NCBI GenBank assembly: GCA_022821265.1
Contig: JAJEDW010000267.1
Span: 1-32,100 of the forward strand
Origin: Acidobacteriota bacterium
GTDB lineage: Bacteria > Acidobacteriota > Terriglobia > 20CM-2-55-15
Length of the DNA: 32,100 nt
Direction: 5' to 3'
Shown: positions 1 through 7,258 of the stretch, piece after piece
How positions within the stretch are numbered: the stretch's first letter is position 1
Layout: each line of letters begins with the position of its first letter
Notes under the pieces: generated by a model
Told to the model about the DNA's origin: nothing
The model's input: only the letters and a program-made list of their open reading frames with translations
Databases searched by the model: none
Program-made: the position numbers and the translations under genes

Positions 1-2
1 AT

Positions 3-1259
3 GCCGCCGCGGGACGATTCGTGGAAGCCGCGGCGCTATACGACGCGGCCGTCGTCCGGCTCGATGCCGCGCTCGGCGTGGATCACCCAGCGGTCGCGGC
101 CGCTCGCGGGCGGCGGGCCGCGCTCGGTGAACGCCTGGTCCCGGCTCTGCTGGATCGATTCTCGGCCATCGTCGGCTTGGCCGAGTTCAAGGACGCCGGG
201 TTTCGGGAGGCGGCTGCCGAACTCGAACGGCTGCTGCCGCTGGCGCCGCTGACCGAGCGCTCCTACGTCCAGATGAAGGACATGCTGCTGGAGGCGGCGC
301 TGGGCGAGGAGACCGAGACCGTTCTGCGTCTCGGCCTGGAGAAGTTTCCCGACTCCCGAATCCTTCGCATCTACCTGGCGGACCTGCTGGCGAACACCGG
401 GCGGACCGCCGACTCCCTGGACGTTCTCCGCGAGGCCGCCGCGCTGCCGACTCCAGCGGGCCTGGACGCGGCGACGGACCGGGTGCAACAGGGCGTCATC
501 TTCCAGAGGATCGGCGACATCCAGTCGGCCCTGACCGACTTCGACGCGGCGGCCGCGGCGTACGAGCGCGCCCTGCGAATCGACCCCGCGGCCCCGGACG
601 GGCGCATCAAGCTCGGCCGGGCACACTTCAGCAACAACCGGGTCGGCGAGGCCCTGGCCGAATACGAGCGCGCGGCCCGGGAGAACCCGGACGACCACGA
701 GGCCCATCTCAACCGGGCGGAAGTCCACCTCGCGCGCGGCGAGTGGGAACCGGCCGCCGCGGCGGCCCGGCAGGCGATCGACCGGGGAACGACCGACTCC
801 CGCGCGTTGTACATCCTGGGGACGGCGCTGGTCCGCCTGGATCGCATCGCCGAAGGCCGGGAACGACTCCGCGAGTTCGGGGAAGCCGAAACGGCCATCC
901 GCGCCATCGAGCACCGGAACCGGGAGGTCGACGCGACGAGCCTCGCCGCGATCACGGCGCTTCGGGCGGGCGACGGCGCCGCGGCCGTCGACTACCTGGA
1001 AGAAGCCATCGCCGAGTTCCCGGACGCGGGCCGCCTGTACATGAACCTCGCCATGGTCCACAGCCGGCTGGGGCAGCGCCCGCAGGCCATCGAAACCTAT
1101 GAACGCATGCTGGAGCTCGGCGTCGGCCGCCGGTTCCTCGTCCACATGAACCTGGCCGAGGAGTACGCGGCCCTGGGCGATTCCGAAGCCAGCGAGCGCC
1201 ATCGCGCCGTCTACTTGGAGACACGCGAAGACGAATTGATCGTCTATGCGCCGGAGTAG
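3..1259 (+). CDS. TPR-repeat protein, 5' end cut by window edge
   Basis: The reading frame is open to the left edge, so the start lies outside the window. The ORF-track start (GTG at 21) has no special support. What is visible is about 418 residues of helical tetratricopeptide repeats with typical A/Y/A/P spacing, for example AAYERALRIDPAAPDGRIKLG and ALAEYERAARENPDDHEAH. No catalytic motif is seen. TPR arrays are protein-binding scaffolds. The protein aligns end to end with the TPR part of the 19795-21531 product (TALVRLDRIAEGRERL against TALVRMGRVEEGRAEL). It shares a closing module with that gene and with 18281-19792: LGxGxxxxxHxNLAxEYAALGDxEASxRHRxxY. Its paralogue has an exported parvulin-like domain at the N-terminus, so I predict the missing 5' part encodes the same. 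Two CRTAC1 genes follow on the same strand. The TPR assignment is firm; the biological role is unknown. Confidence 0.85.
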   Translation, partial: AAAGRFVEAAALYDAAVVRLDAALGVDHPAVAAARGRRAALGERLVPALLDRFSAIVGLAEFKDAGFREAAAELERLLPLAPLTERSYVQMKDMLLEAALGEETETVLRLGLEKFPDSRILRIYLADLLANTGRTADSLDVLREAAALPTPAGLDAATDRVQQGVIFQRIGDIQSALTDFDAAAAAYERALRIDPAAPDGRIKLGRAHFSNNRVGEALAEYERAARENPDDHEAHLNRAEVHLARGEWEPAAAAARQAIDRGTTDSRALYILGTALVRLDRIAEGRERLREFGEAETAIRAIEHRNREVDATSLAAITALRAGDGAAAVDYLEEAIAEFPDAGRLYMNLAMVHSRLGQRPQAIETYERMLELGVGRRFLVHMNLAEEYAALGDSEASERHRAVYLETREDELIVYAPE

Positions 1260-1336
1260 AATGATGGGCGGGAACGAGACGCTTGCCGGTTTCGCTTTCT
1301 CTTTCCGGCGCTGGCGATTCGAGTTAGCATGACCCC

Positions 1337-1579
1337 ATGGCAACCCCGGCCATCGACACGCTGCGTTACGCGCGCAAGCTCAGAGACGCGGGAGTACCTC
1401 CGGATCAGGCCGAGGCGATGGCGGATGCGATCGGGTCCGAACTGGTCGCTCAACTGGCGACCAAGGACGATCTGAACATCGCCACCGCACGTCTCAGCGG
1501 CTCGATACGCGTGCTCCAGTGGATGATCGGATTCACGCTGGCGTTCGTGGTGGCCCTGGTTTGGCGCACTTTCGGATAG
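1337..1579 (+). CDS. Small coiled-coil protein with C-terminal membrane anchor (DUF1640-like)
   Basis: An 80-aa protein with an amphipathic N-terminal half (residues 5-50, including YARKLRDAGVPPDQAEAMADAI) and one C-terminal hydrophobic helix (about residues 58-76, WMIGFTLAFVVALVW). The layout resembles short DUF1640/CCDC90-like proteins, which are common and of unknown function in bacteria; that family placement is from memory of the sequence pattern. ATG 1337 is the only sensible start. There is no clear Shine-Dalgarno sequence, but TAGCAT lies six bases upstream, so a leaderless transcript is possible. The gene sits alone between the TPR gene (77-base gap) and the CRTAC1 pair (58-base gap), all on the same strand. 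Codons are mostly G/C-ending, which supports real coding. Confidence 0.7.
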   Translation: MATPAIDTLRYARKLRDAGVPPDQAEAMADAIGSELVAQLATKDDLNIATARLSGSIRVLQWMIGFTLAFVVALVWRTFG

Positions 1580-1637
1580 CAACCCCGCGCCTTCCCGGAC
1601 CCCGCGGGCGCGGCTGCCGCGCATCCTGTACAGCGCA

Positions 1638-3332
1638 ATGAAAAGCTCCGCAGCGCGCGCGACACTCGCCGTTTCCAAGTGGCGGCTCTTGCTGGCGTTG
1701 CTGCTGTTTCCGAGGCCCGGCCCCGCGCAGTCCATCGACTTCCCCGCCTTTCCCGACGTCGCCGCCGAGGCGGGGCTGACGCTGATGAACCTCAGCGGCG
1801 AGGGCGCCAACGATTACATCGTCGAGGCCAACGGGAACGGCGCCGCGTTCCTCGACTACGACGGCGACGGCGACCAGGACCTGCTGATCACCAACGGGTC
1901 CACGATCGCCCGGTACCGCGAAGGCGGCGATCCGGTCGCGGCGCTCTTTAGCAACACGGACGGGGTCTTCGAAGACGTGACCGGACCGGCCGGGCTCGGC
2001 GCGCGCGGCTGGGCGTTCGGCGTCTGCGCCGCCGACTACGACAACGACGGGGACGTCGACGTCTACCTGACGGCCAACGGGCCCAACCTCCTCTATCGGA
2101 ACAACGGCGACGGGACGTTCGAGGAGCGCGGGGCGGAGGCCGGGGTCGCCGATCGGGGCTGGGGCACGAACTGCGCGTTCGGCGACTACGACCGCGACGG
2201 CGACGTCGACCTCTACGTCGCCAACTACCTGACGTTCGACGATACCGTGATCGCGCGCCGGGGCAGCGACGTGTGCCTGTACATGGCCGCGCTCAACGTG
2301 TTCTGCGGACCGAAGGGCCTCGCCGGCGAAGCGGACGTGCTCTTCCGGAACGACGGCGACGGCGCGTTCTCCGACGTCACCGCCGCGGCCGGCATCGCCG
2401 ATCCCGGAAACTACGGGTTCGGCGCCGTGTTCACCGACTTCGACAACGACGGCTGGCCGGACATCTACGTCGCGAACGACTCGGTGGAGAACCTGATGTT
2501 CCGCAACACGGGCGGCGGCGCGTTCGAGGAGCTGGGCATGATCTCCGGCACGGCGCTCAACCTGTTCGGAAAGGCCCAGGCCGGCATGGGGCTGGCCGTC
2601 GGAGACTACGACAACGACGGACAATTCGACATCTACGTGACCCATTTCGCCGAGGACACCAACACGCTCTACCGGAACCTGGGGGACATGTTCTTCGCCG
2701 ACGTGACCGCGGCGTCGGGCGCGGCGCGGGCCTCGCGCCCGCACGTGGGCTGGGGCACGGAGTTCGTGGACCTGGACAACGACGGCTGGCTCGACCTGTT
2801 CGTGGCGAACGGCCACGTGTATCCGGGCATCGACACGCTGAACGAGGCCAGCCGGTACCTCCAGCCCAAGGAGGTGTACCGCAACCGGCGAGACGGCACG
2901 TTCGAGGAGATCAGCCGGGAGCTGGGCGGCGACCTGACGGTGCCGCATCCGGCCCGGGGCGCGGCCTTCGGCGATTACGACGACGACGGCGACATCGACG
3001 TCGTCGTCGTCAACACGAACGCGCCCCCCAGCCTCTACCGGAACGACGGCGGCAACGCCCGCCACTGGATCGGTTTCCGGCTGCGGGCCGCCTCCGGCAA
3101 CCCCGACGCCATCGGCGCGCGGGTGGAGGTCGACGCCGGGGGCCGGACCCAGGTGCGCGAGGTGCGAAGCGGCGGCAGCTACCTGTCGCACAACGACATG
3201 CGCCTGCACTTCGGCCTGGGGGACGCCGAGCGCGTCGACGCGGTCCGCATCCGTTGGCCCGGCGGCCGCACGGAGACGCGTGAGGGCATGGACGCGGGCC
3301 GGTACGTGACCATCCGCGAAGAGGGACCGTGA
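1638..3332 (+). CDS. CRTAC1 family protein (FG-GAP propeller plus ASPIC/UnbV domain)
   Basis: A 564-aa exported protein with an N-terminal signal sequence (residues about 1-30, KWRLLLALLLF ... GPAQ). Seven calcium-type DxDxDG loops follow, each inside an FG-GAP-like repeat: DYDGDGDQD near residue 73, then DYDNDGDVD, DYDRDGDVD, DFDNDGWPD, DYDNDGQFD, DLDNDGWLD and DYDDDGDID near 445. Seven repeats fit an integrin-alpha-like seven-bladed propeller. Residues about 475-564 are an ASPIC/UnbV domain ending in WPGGRTETREGMDAGRYVTI. Such proteins are abundant in acidobacteria and planctomycetes; molecular function is not established, and surface adhesion or carbohydrate binding is only a guess. The stop overlaps the start of the next, paralogous gene by four bases (GTGA), so the two are almost certainly translationally coupled. 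Confidence 0.93.
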   Translation: MKSSAARATLAVSKWRLLLALLLFPRPGPAQSIDFPAFPDVAAEAGLTLMNLSGEGANDYIVEANGNGAAFLDYDGDGDQDLLITNGSTIARYREGGDPVAALFSNTDGVFEDVTGPAGLGARGWAFGVCAADYDNDGDVDVYLTANGPNLLYRNNGDGTFEERGAEAGVADRGWGTNCAFGDYDRDGDVDLYVANYLTFDDTVIARRGSDVCLYMAALNVFCGPKGLAGEADVLFRNDGDGAFSDVTAAAGIADPGNYGFGAVFTDFDNDGWPDIYVANDSVENLMFRNTGGGAFEELGMISGTALNLFGKAQAGMGLAVGDYDNDGQFDIYVTHFAEDTNTLYRNLGDMFFADVTAASGAARASRPHVGWGTEFVDLDNDGWLDLFVANGHVYPGIDTLNEASRYLQPKEVYRNRRDGTFEEISRELGGDLTVPHPARGAAFGDYDDDGDIDVVVVNTNAPPSLYRNDGGNARHWIGFRLRAASGNPDAIGARVEVDAGGRTQVREVRSGGSYLSHNDMRLHFGLGDAERVDAVRIRWPGGRTETREGMDAGRYVTIREEGP

Positions 3333-4906
3333 TCAGCCGCGGCATCGTGCTCGCGGGTCTCCTGTGCGCGGCGGTTCCCGGCTCGGCCCGCACCCAGTGG
3401 TTCGTCGAAGCGGCGGAGGAAGCCGGCATCGACTTCCGGCACGAAAACGGGGCGACGCCCGAGAAGTACATGCCCGAGACCATGTCCGGGGGCGGGCTGT
3501 TCTTCGACTACGACGGCGACGGCTGGCTGGACGTCTTCCTGGTCAACGGCGGCTCGTTCGTCGACGCCGGCGCGGCCGCCGCCGCGGCCCACCGCCTGTA
3601 CCGCAACGACGGCGACGGCACGTTAACGGACCACTCCGCGGGATCCGGGATCGGCGTCTCGGGATACGGCATGGGGGCCTGCGCGGCCGACTACGACAAC
3701 AACGGCGACGTCGACCTCTACGTCACCAGCATGGGCCCGAACCGGCTGTACCGCAACGAGGGTGACGGTAGGTTCGCCGACGTCACCGAAGCGGCCGGCG
3801 CCGGCTACGACCTCTGGAGCTCGAGCTGCGCGTTCGGCGACGTCGACAACGACGGCGACGGCGACCTCTACGTCGTGAACTACGTCGACTTCGCCGTGGA
3901 CAACAACAAGCCGTGCGTGCACACCGGCGACGTCCCGGTCTACTGCCATCCCAACGTCTACAACGGCCGCTCCGACGTGCTGTTCCGCAACGACGGCGAC
4001 GGCGCCTTCACCGACGTCAGCCGCGCGTCCGGCGTCCACCACGCCGGCGGCAAGGGACTGGGCGTCGTCTTCGCCGACTACGACCGGGACGGCTGGACGG
4101 ACATCTACGTGGCCAACGACTCGGTCCCCAACTTCCTGTTCCACAACCGCGGGGACGGCGCGTTCGAGGAGGTCGCGCTGTTCGCGGGCGTGGCCGTCGA
4201 CCGCGCCGGCGAGCCCCTGGCCGGAATGGGCACGGACATGGGCGACGTGGACGGGGACGGGCTCCCCGACGCGTTCGTCACCAACCTGGCCACGCAGACG
4301 CACAACCTGTACACGAACCTGGGGGCGGGACTCTTCATGGACTCGACCTACGAGAGCGGCGCCGGCCGCGCCACGCTGCCCTTCGTTGGGTTCGGCACGG
4401 TGTTCGCCGACTTCGACAACGACGGCGACCTGGACATCGCCGTCGCGAACGGCGAGGTCATCGACAACGTGGCCCTGTTCCAGGACAACCGGACCTATCC
4501 GCAGCGCAACCTGCTGCTCGACAATGACGGGACCGGGCGCTTCACCGACGTGGGCCCGGAATCCGGTCCCGGCTTCGCGCTCGAGAAGGTCGGCCGCGCG
4601 CTGGCGGCCGGGGACATCGACAACGACGGCGACCAAGACCTGCTCGTCGTCAACGTCGGCCAGACGGCCGACCTGCTGCGGAACGACGGGGAGAACGCCG
4701 GCGGCTCGATCCTGGTCCGCACCGTGGGGACCGGGAGCAACCGCGACGGCGTCGGCGCCGAGCTGACGCTCCGGGTCGGCGATCGGCGGCTCGTCCGCCA
4801 CGTCAAGGCCGGCTCCAGCTATCTCGCCCAAAGCGATCTGCGGGTCCACTTCGGACTCGGCGCGGCGGAGCGGGCCGAGCGCCTCGAGATCCGGTGGCCG
4901 GGCTGA
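3329..4906 (+). CDS. CRTAC1 family protein, second copy, with premature TGA in the ASPIC/UnbV domain
   Basis: The 525-aa product starts at GTG 3329, which overlaps the stop of the previous gene, with purine-rich GAAGAGGGA just upstream. It has a signal peptide (MISRGIVLAGLLCAAVPGSA) and seven calcium loops (DYDGDGWLD, DYDNNGDVD, DVDNDGDGD, DYDRDGWTD, DVDGDGLPD, DFDNDGDLD, DIDNDGDQD). An ASPIC/UnbV region begins near residue 460. The domain stops at EIRWPG, whereas the upstream paralogue continues WPGGRTETREGMDAGRYVTI. After the TGA the same frame stays open for 31 codons and encodes the missing ending (NVDVIEDIAAGRIVTVLEG). A single GGA-to-TGA change therefore explains the truncation. Either this is a nonsense allele that removes the last strands, or it is a sequencing error. 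Family assignment is firm; intactness is in doubt. Confidence 0.9.
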   Translation: MISRGIVLAGLLCAAVPGSARTQWFVEAAEEAGIDFRHENGATPEKYMPETMSGGGLFFDYDGDGWLDVFLVNGGSFVDAGAAAAAAHRLYRNDGDGTLTDHSAGSGIGVSGYGMGACAADYDNNGDVDLYVTSMGPNRLYRNEGDGRFADVTEAAGAGYDLWSSSCAFGDVDNDGDGDLYVVNYVDFAVDNNKPCVHTGDVPVYCHPNVYNGRSDVLFRNDGDGAFTDVSRASGVHHAGGKGLGVVFADYDRDGWTDIYVANDSVPNFLFHNRGDGAFEEVALFAGVAVDRAGEPLAGMGTDMGDVDGDGLPDAFVTNLATQTHNLYTNLGAGLFMDSTYESGAGRATLPFVGFGTVFADFDNDGDLDIAVANGEVIDNVALFQDNRTYPQRNLLLDNDGTGRFTDVGPESGPGFALEKVGRALAAGDIDNDGDQDLLVVNVGQTADLLRNDGENAGGSILVRTVGTGSNRDGVGAELTLRVGDRRLVRHVKAGSSYLAQSDLRVHFGLGAAERAERLEIRWPG

Positions 4907-5002
4907 AACGTCGACGTGATCGAGGACATCGCGGCGGGCCGGATCGTGACCGTACTCGAAGGCGACGGCGTCGTCGGCGAAACGCCGTATCCCGTTCGGT
5001 GA
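4907..5002 (+). other. Detached 3' coding tail of the second CRTAC1 gene
   Basis: In the same frame as 3329-4906, directly after its TGA, 31 codons run to TGA 5000-5002 and read NVDVIEDIAAGRIVTVLEGDGVVGETPYPVR. This matches the end of the upstream paralogue (RTETREGMDAGRYVTIREEG) position for position. Of the 31 codons, 26 end in G or C, so the coding bias has not decayed. It has no start codon or ribosome site of its own and is not a separate gene. Confidence 0.75.
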
Positions 5003-5048
5003 TCCGGGTGGTTTCGTCGCGGTGATTCTCCTCCAGAGGCACGAAAGC

Positions 5049-5077
5049 TTGACCAAAGACATAACGAGACGTCTAAT
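5049..5077 (+). promoter_or_regulatory. Sigma70-like promoter for the 5177 gene
   Basis: TTGACC (5049-5054), a 17-base spacer, then TCTAAT (5072-5077). Each hexamer matches five of six consensus positions, which is the best promoter match I found in the window. Transcription would start near 5084 and leave a leader of about 90 bases before ATG 5177. Confidence 0.6.
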
Positions 5078-5166
5078 GAGTCGGGCCGCCGCGGCGCCGT
5101 TCCGCCCCGGGCCGACGACGTGGCGACGGTTGCGGTGGTTCGCAACGCCCAAGTCGAGTTCCCGGC

Positions 5167-5171
5167 GGAGG
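5167..5171 (+). promoter_or_regulatory. Ribosome binding site fixing the start at 5177
   Basis: GGAGG followed by a five-base spacer and ATG 5177. It favours this ATG over the upstream start at 5120 in the ORF track. Confidence 0.7.
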
Positions 5172-5176
5172 ATCCG

Positions 5177-6163
5177 ATGCTTCGACGCTTACGCTTGGCA
5201 ACGATCATCGCCACGCTCACCACCGTGATTGGATCATCGGCGACGGCTCAACGCCCGGATGAGTTCACGGACTCGTCTTCCGCATCGCCAGGCATCTCAG
5301 AACAGTTCGTAGAGGTCGGGATCTTGTCATGGAAGCCGCCGGGCTCAGACAATTTCTATCCGAGGTGGCGCCACGGATTTCAGGCCTATTTCTCGGATGG
5401 ATTTCCGCCGTTCGTCCGAGTGTTCGACAGTCAGGGACGGCTCCTGACGGATGCGACGATCGCCGTTCCATCCACTCCGTGGGTCCGGATCACGAACGTT
5501 GCCGTGTCTCCGGCGCGTCGCGCCGCGTTTTCGTTTATCGGTCGGGACGATGAAGGACGCACTGCGGACGGGATCGGATGGTTGTCAACGGCCGGGGAGG
5601 TCGAGTTCGTTTCGCGCACGGACGAATTCGCACCGGAGCAACTCAGTTTCGCTCCCGACGGTTCGCTTTGGGTCCAGGGGCGAAAAAGTCGTTCGGACGT
5701 GCTTGCGCACTACGACGCCATGGGAACGCTGAATGCGGAGTGGGAGATCTCCCGCAAGGAAGGGGCGAACTTCGGCTTCTTGATCCCTACGGCGCTGTTC
5801 GCTATCGAGGACAGGGTCGGAATCATCATGGATCAGAAGCGCCTCTGGGTGGAGATCGCGCCGGACGGCGCTCTCTTGGGCCAGTGGCCGACTCCGGGTG
5901 GTCACGAGGTGACCGGCGCGGCCATGACGGCGGACGGAGACGTGTACGTCTCGGTGTGGGTTCCCGATCAGACGGTTGATGACGCACCTGGCGACCACCT
6001 GATACTCCACCTCGATCGTTCGAATGGCGAGTGGGCCAACGTCGCCTACGATCACTTGAAGATGAGCGGAGACCTTGGAGTCGACCTGCACGGCGTTTAT
6101 GGCGACAGCCTGATCATACGGGTGGACGATCGCGGTTTTCTCCGAGTGCGGCCGACCGACTAG
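5177..6163 (+). CDS. Secreted protein of unknown function, propeller-like, atypical composition
   Basis: A 328-aa product from ATG 5177, chosen because GGAGG lies five bases upstream and because the protein then begins with a clean signal peptide (MLRRLRLATIIATLTTVIGSSATAQ). The ORF-track start at 5120 would place 19 residues in front of it. The body has short strand-rich repeats such as VFDSQGRLLTD, FAPDGSLWVQG and MTADGDVYVSVW. These resemble blades of six-bladed NHL/SMP-30-like propellers, but no diagnostic motif is present, so I do not assign a function. The base composition is lower in GC than its neighbours: one hand-counted 60-base line here is 58% GC and another 62%, against 78% in a CRTAC1 line. 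Many codons end in A or T. Acquisition by transfer is possible. It has its own promoter and no evident operon partner. Confidence 0.75.
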   Translation: MLRRLRLATIIATLTTVIGSSATAQRPDEFTDSSSASPGISEQFVEVGILSWKPPGSDNFYPRWRHGFQAYFSDGFPPFVRVFDSQGRLLTDATIAVPSTPWVRITNVAVSPARRAAFSFIGRDDEGRTADGIGWLSTAGEVEFVSRTDEFAPEQLSFAPDGSLWVQGRKSRSDVLAHYDAMGTLNAEWEISRKEGANFGFLIPTALFAIEDRVGIIMDQKRLWVEIAPDGALLGQWPTPGGHEVTGAAMTADGDVYVSVWVPDQTVDDAPGDHLILHLDRSNGEWANVAYDHLKMSGDLGVDLHGVYGDSLIIRVDDRGFLRVRPTD

Positions 6164-6189
6164 CCTGGAACCACGGAACGGTCGACAAG

Positions 6190-6208
6190 GCGACTCTCCC
6201 GGAGTCGC
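6190..6208. other. Stem-loop after the 5177 gene
   Basis: GCGACTC and GAGTCGC pair perfectly (7 bp) around a five-base loop, starting 26 bases after the stop. No T-tract follows, so it is not a standard intrinsic terminator. It could stabilise the mRNA 3' end or act in Rho-dependent ending. Confidence 0.35.
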
Positions 6209-6326
6209 GCGATCGGGACGGCAACCACGAGCACGCGCTCAGGGCTGTCCGTCGCCGTGACGTGGATGGGAACCGCCCACAACTCGATGGTTCGACTTTT
6301 CGGGCGGCCCGACGGCCGCTTCCCGC

Positions 6327-6354
6327 TTGACCTCCGGCCCGTTTGGTGGATGAT
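6327..6354 (+). promoter_or_regulatory. Sigma70-like promoter for the 6395-9855 operon
   Basis: TTGACC (6327-6332, five of six), a 16-base spacer, then GATGAT (6349-6354, four of six). The expected transcription start is near 6361, about 34 bases before the GTG start. The -35 hexamer is the same as at 5049. Confidence 0.45.
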
Positions 6355-6379
6355 AGGCAGGAGCTTCCGAACCACGGAC

Positions 6380-6386
6380 AAGGAGA
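6380..6386 (+). promoter_or_regulatory. Ribosome binding site fixing the GTG start at 6395
   Basis: AAGGAGA lies eight bases before GTG 6395. It excludes the long upstream start at 6257, which has no such signal and would bury the signal peptide. Confidence 0.7.
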
Positions 6387-6394
6387 CATCGAGC

Positions 6395-7201
6395 GTGCGC
6401 AAGAGACTGGCCGCCGCCATGTTCACGATACTGCTTGCGGGAGCGGCGTCCGCCGCCGCGGCGCAGGTCAACCCCGATCCCGAACTCGGGCCCCGGCCCT
6501 ATCCACCGACGCCGCGCCTGGCCGACGGAACCCCGAACCTGGGCCCCATCGAGCCCAACAAGGGCTACTGGTCGCTCCGGCAGCACCGCGACTACGCGGC
6601 GGTGCTGACATCGCACGACGAGATTCCCTACCAGCCCTGGGCGCGGGCCATCGCGATGCAGCGGCGCGAGGAGCTGTCCAAGTACGATCCGCAGGGCTAT
6701 TGCCTGCCGCCGTCGGGGCCCCGCCTGATGACGACGCCGTTCCCGATGGAGATCCTCCAGTTGCCCGAGCAGGAACGCATCGTGATGATCTACGAGGGCG
6801 GCGCGCACATCTGGCGCATCATCTACATGGACGGCCGCGAGCACCCCACGGGCGACGCCTTGAACCCGACATGGCTCGGCCACGCGGTCGGACGCTGGAA
6901 GTGCGAAACGCTCGTCGTCGACGTCGTGGGATACAACGAGGGCAACTGGATCGACATGGTCGGGGACCCCCACACCGACCAGCTTCACGTCATCGAGCGG
7001 TTCTCCCGGCCCGACCTCTACACGCTCCACTACGAGGCGACGATCGACGACCCCGGCGCCTACACCGAGCCGTGGACGATCGCGTTCGACATCATGTGGG
7101 ACCCGGACGGCGAGATCCAGGAGTACATCTGCCAGGAGAACAACATCTGGCTGGGCGGTCTGCGCGACGACTTCGGCGATGCGGTCGTGCAACCCCGGTA
7201 G
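6395..7201 (+). CDS. Conserved secreted protein of the EYICQxNN type, copy 1
   Basis: A 268-aa product from GTG 6395 (Shine-Dalgarno AAGGAGA). It has a signal peptide, RKRLAAAMFTILLAGAASAAAAQ. The mature protein carries conserved blocks shared with the minus-strand gene at 26772-27614: LPPSGPR ... TPFPMEI near the middle, then IYMDGREHP, GRWKCETLVVDVVGYNE, DPHTDQLHVIERF, EATIDDPGAYTEPW and the C-terminal EIQEYICQENN. I recognise this as a secreted family often found in acidobacteria and labelled hypothetical. I know no established function. Conserved His, Asp and Glu residues (HTD, TIDDPGAY) could bind metal, but that is speculation. It lies 57 bases upstream of the IorA/IorB-like genes on the same strand, so it probably shares their transcript and may serve the same periplasmic oxidation. 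Confidence 0.85.
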   Translation: MRKRLAAAMFTILLAGAASAAAAQVNPDPELGPRPYPPTPRLADGTPNLGPIEPNKGYWSLRQHRDYAAVLTSHDEIPYQPWARAIAMQRREELSKYDPQGYCLPPSGPRLMTTPFPMEILQLPEQERIVMIYEGGAHIWRIIYMDGREHPTGDALNPTWLGHAVGRWKCETLVVDVVGYNEGNWIDMVGDPHTDQLHVIERFSRPDLYTLHYEATIDDPGAYTEPWTIAFDIMWDPDGEIQEYICQENNIWLGGLRDDFGDAVVQPR

Positions 7202-7258
7202 CGCCGGCCAATTGCGACATGACGGCGCCCGTTTCCGAGAACTGAAGAGGAGTCTGGA

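Noticed and set aside
1-252. ORF starting at base 1 on the plus strand
   Set aside because: Its translation is Arg/Ser/Pro-rich shadow sequence. The TPR protein is in the frame beginning at base 3.
4904-4906. TGA read as selenocysteine or a recoded sense codon
   Set aside because: The paralogue has Gly there rather than Cys. TGA ends other genes in the window, and no SECIS-like hairpin is evident just downstream.
5022-5228. 68-aa ORF before the secreted unknown
   Set aside because: It overlaps the promoter and signal peptide region and has no coding bias or ribosome site.
6190-6208. Hairpin after the 5177 gene as an intrinsic terminator
   Set aside because: No T-tract follows, so it is listed only as a stem-loop.
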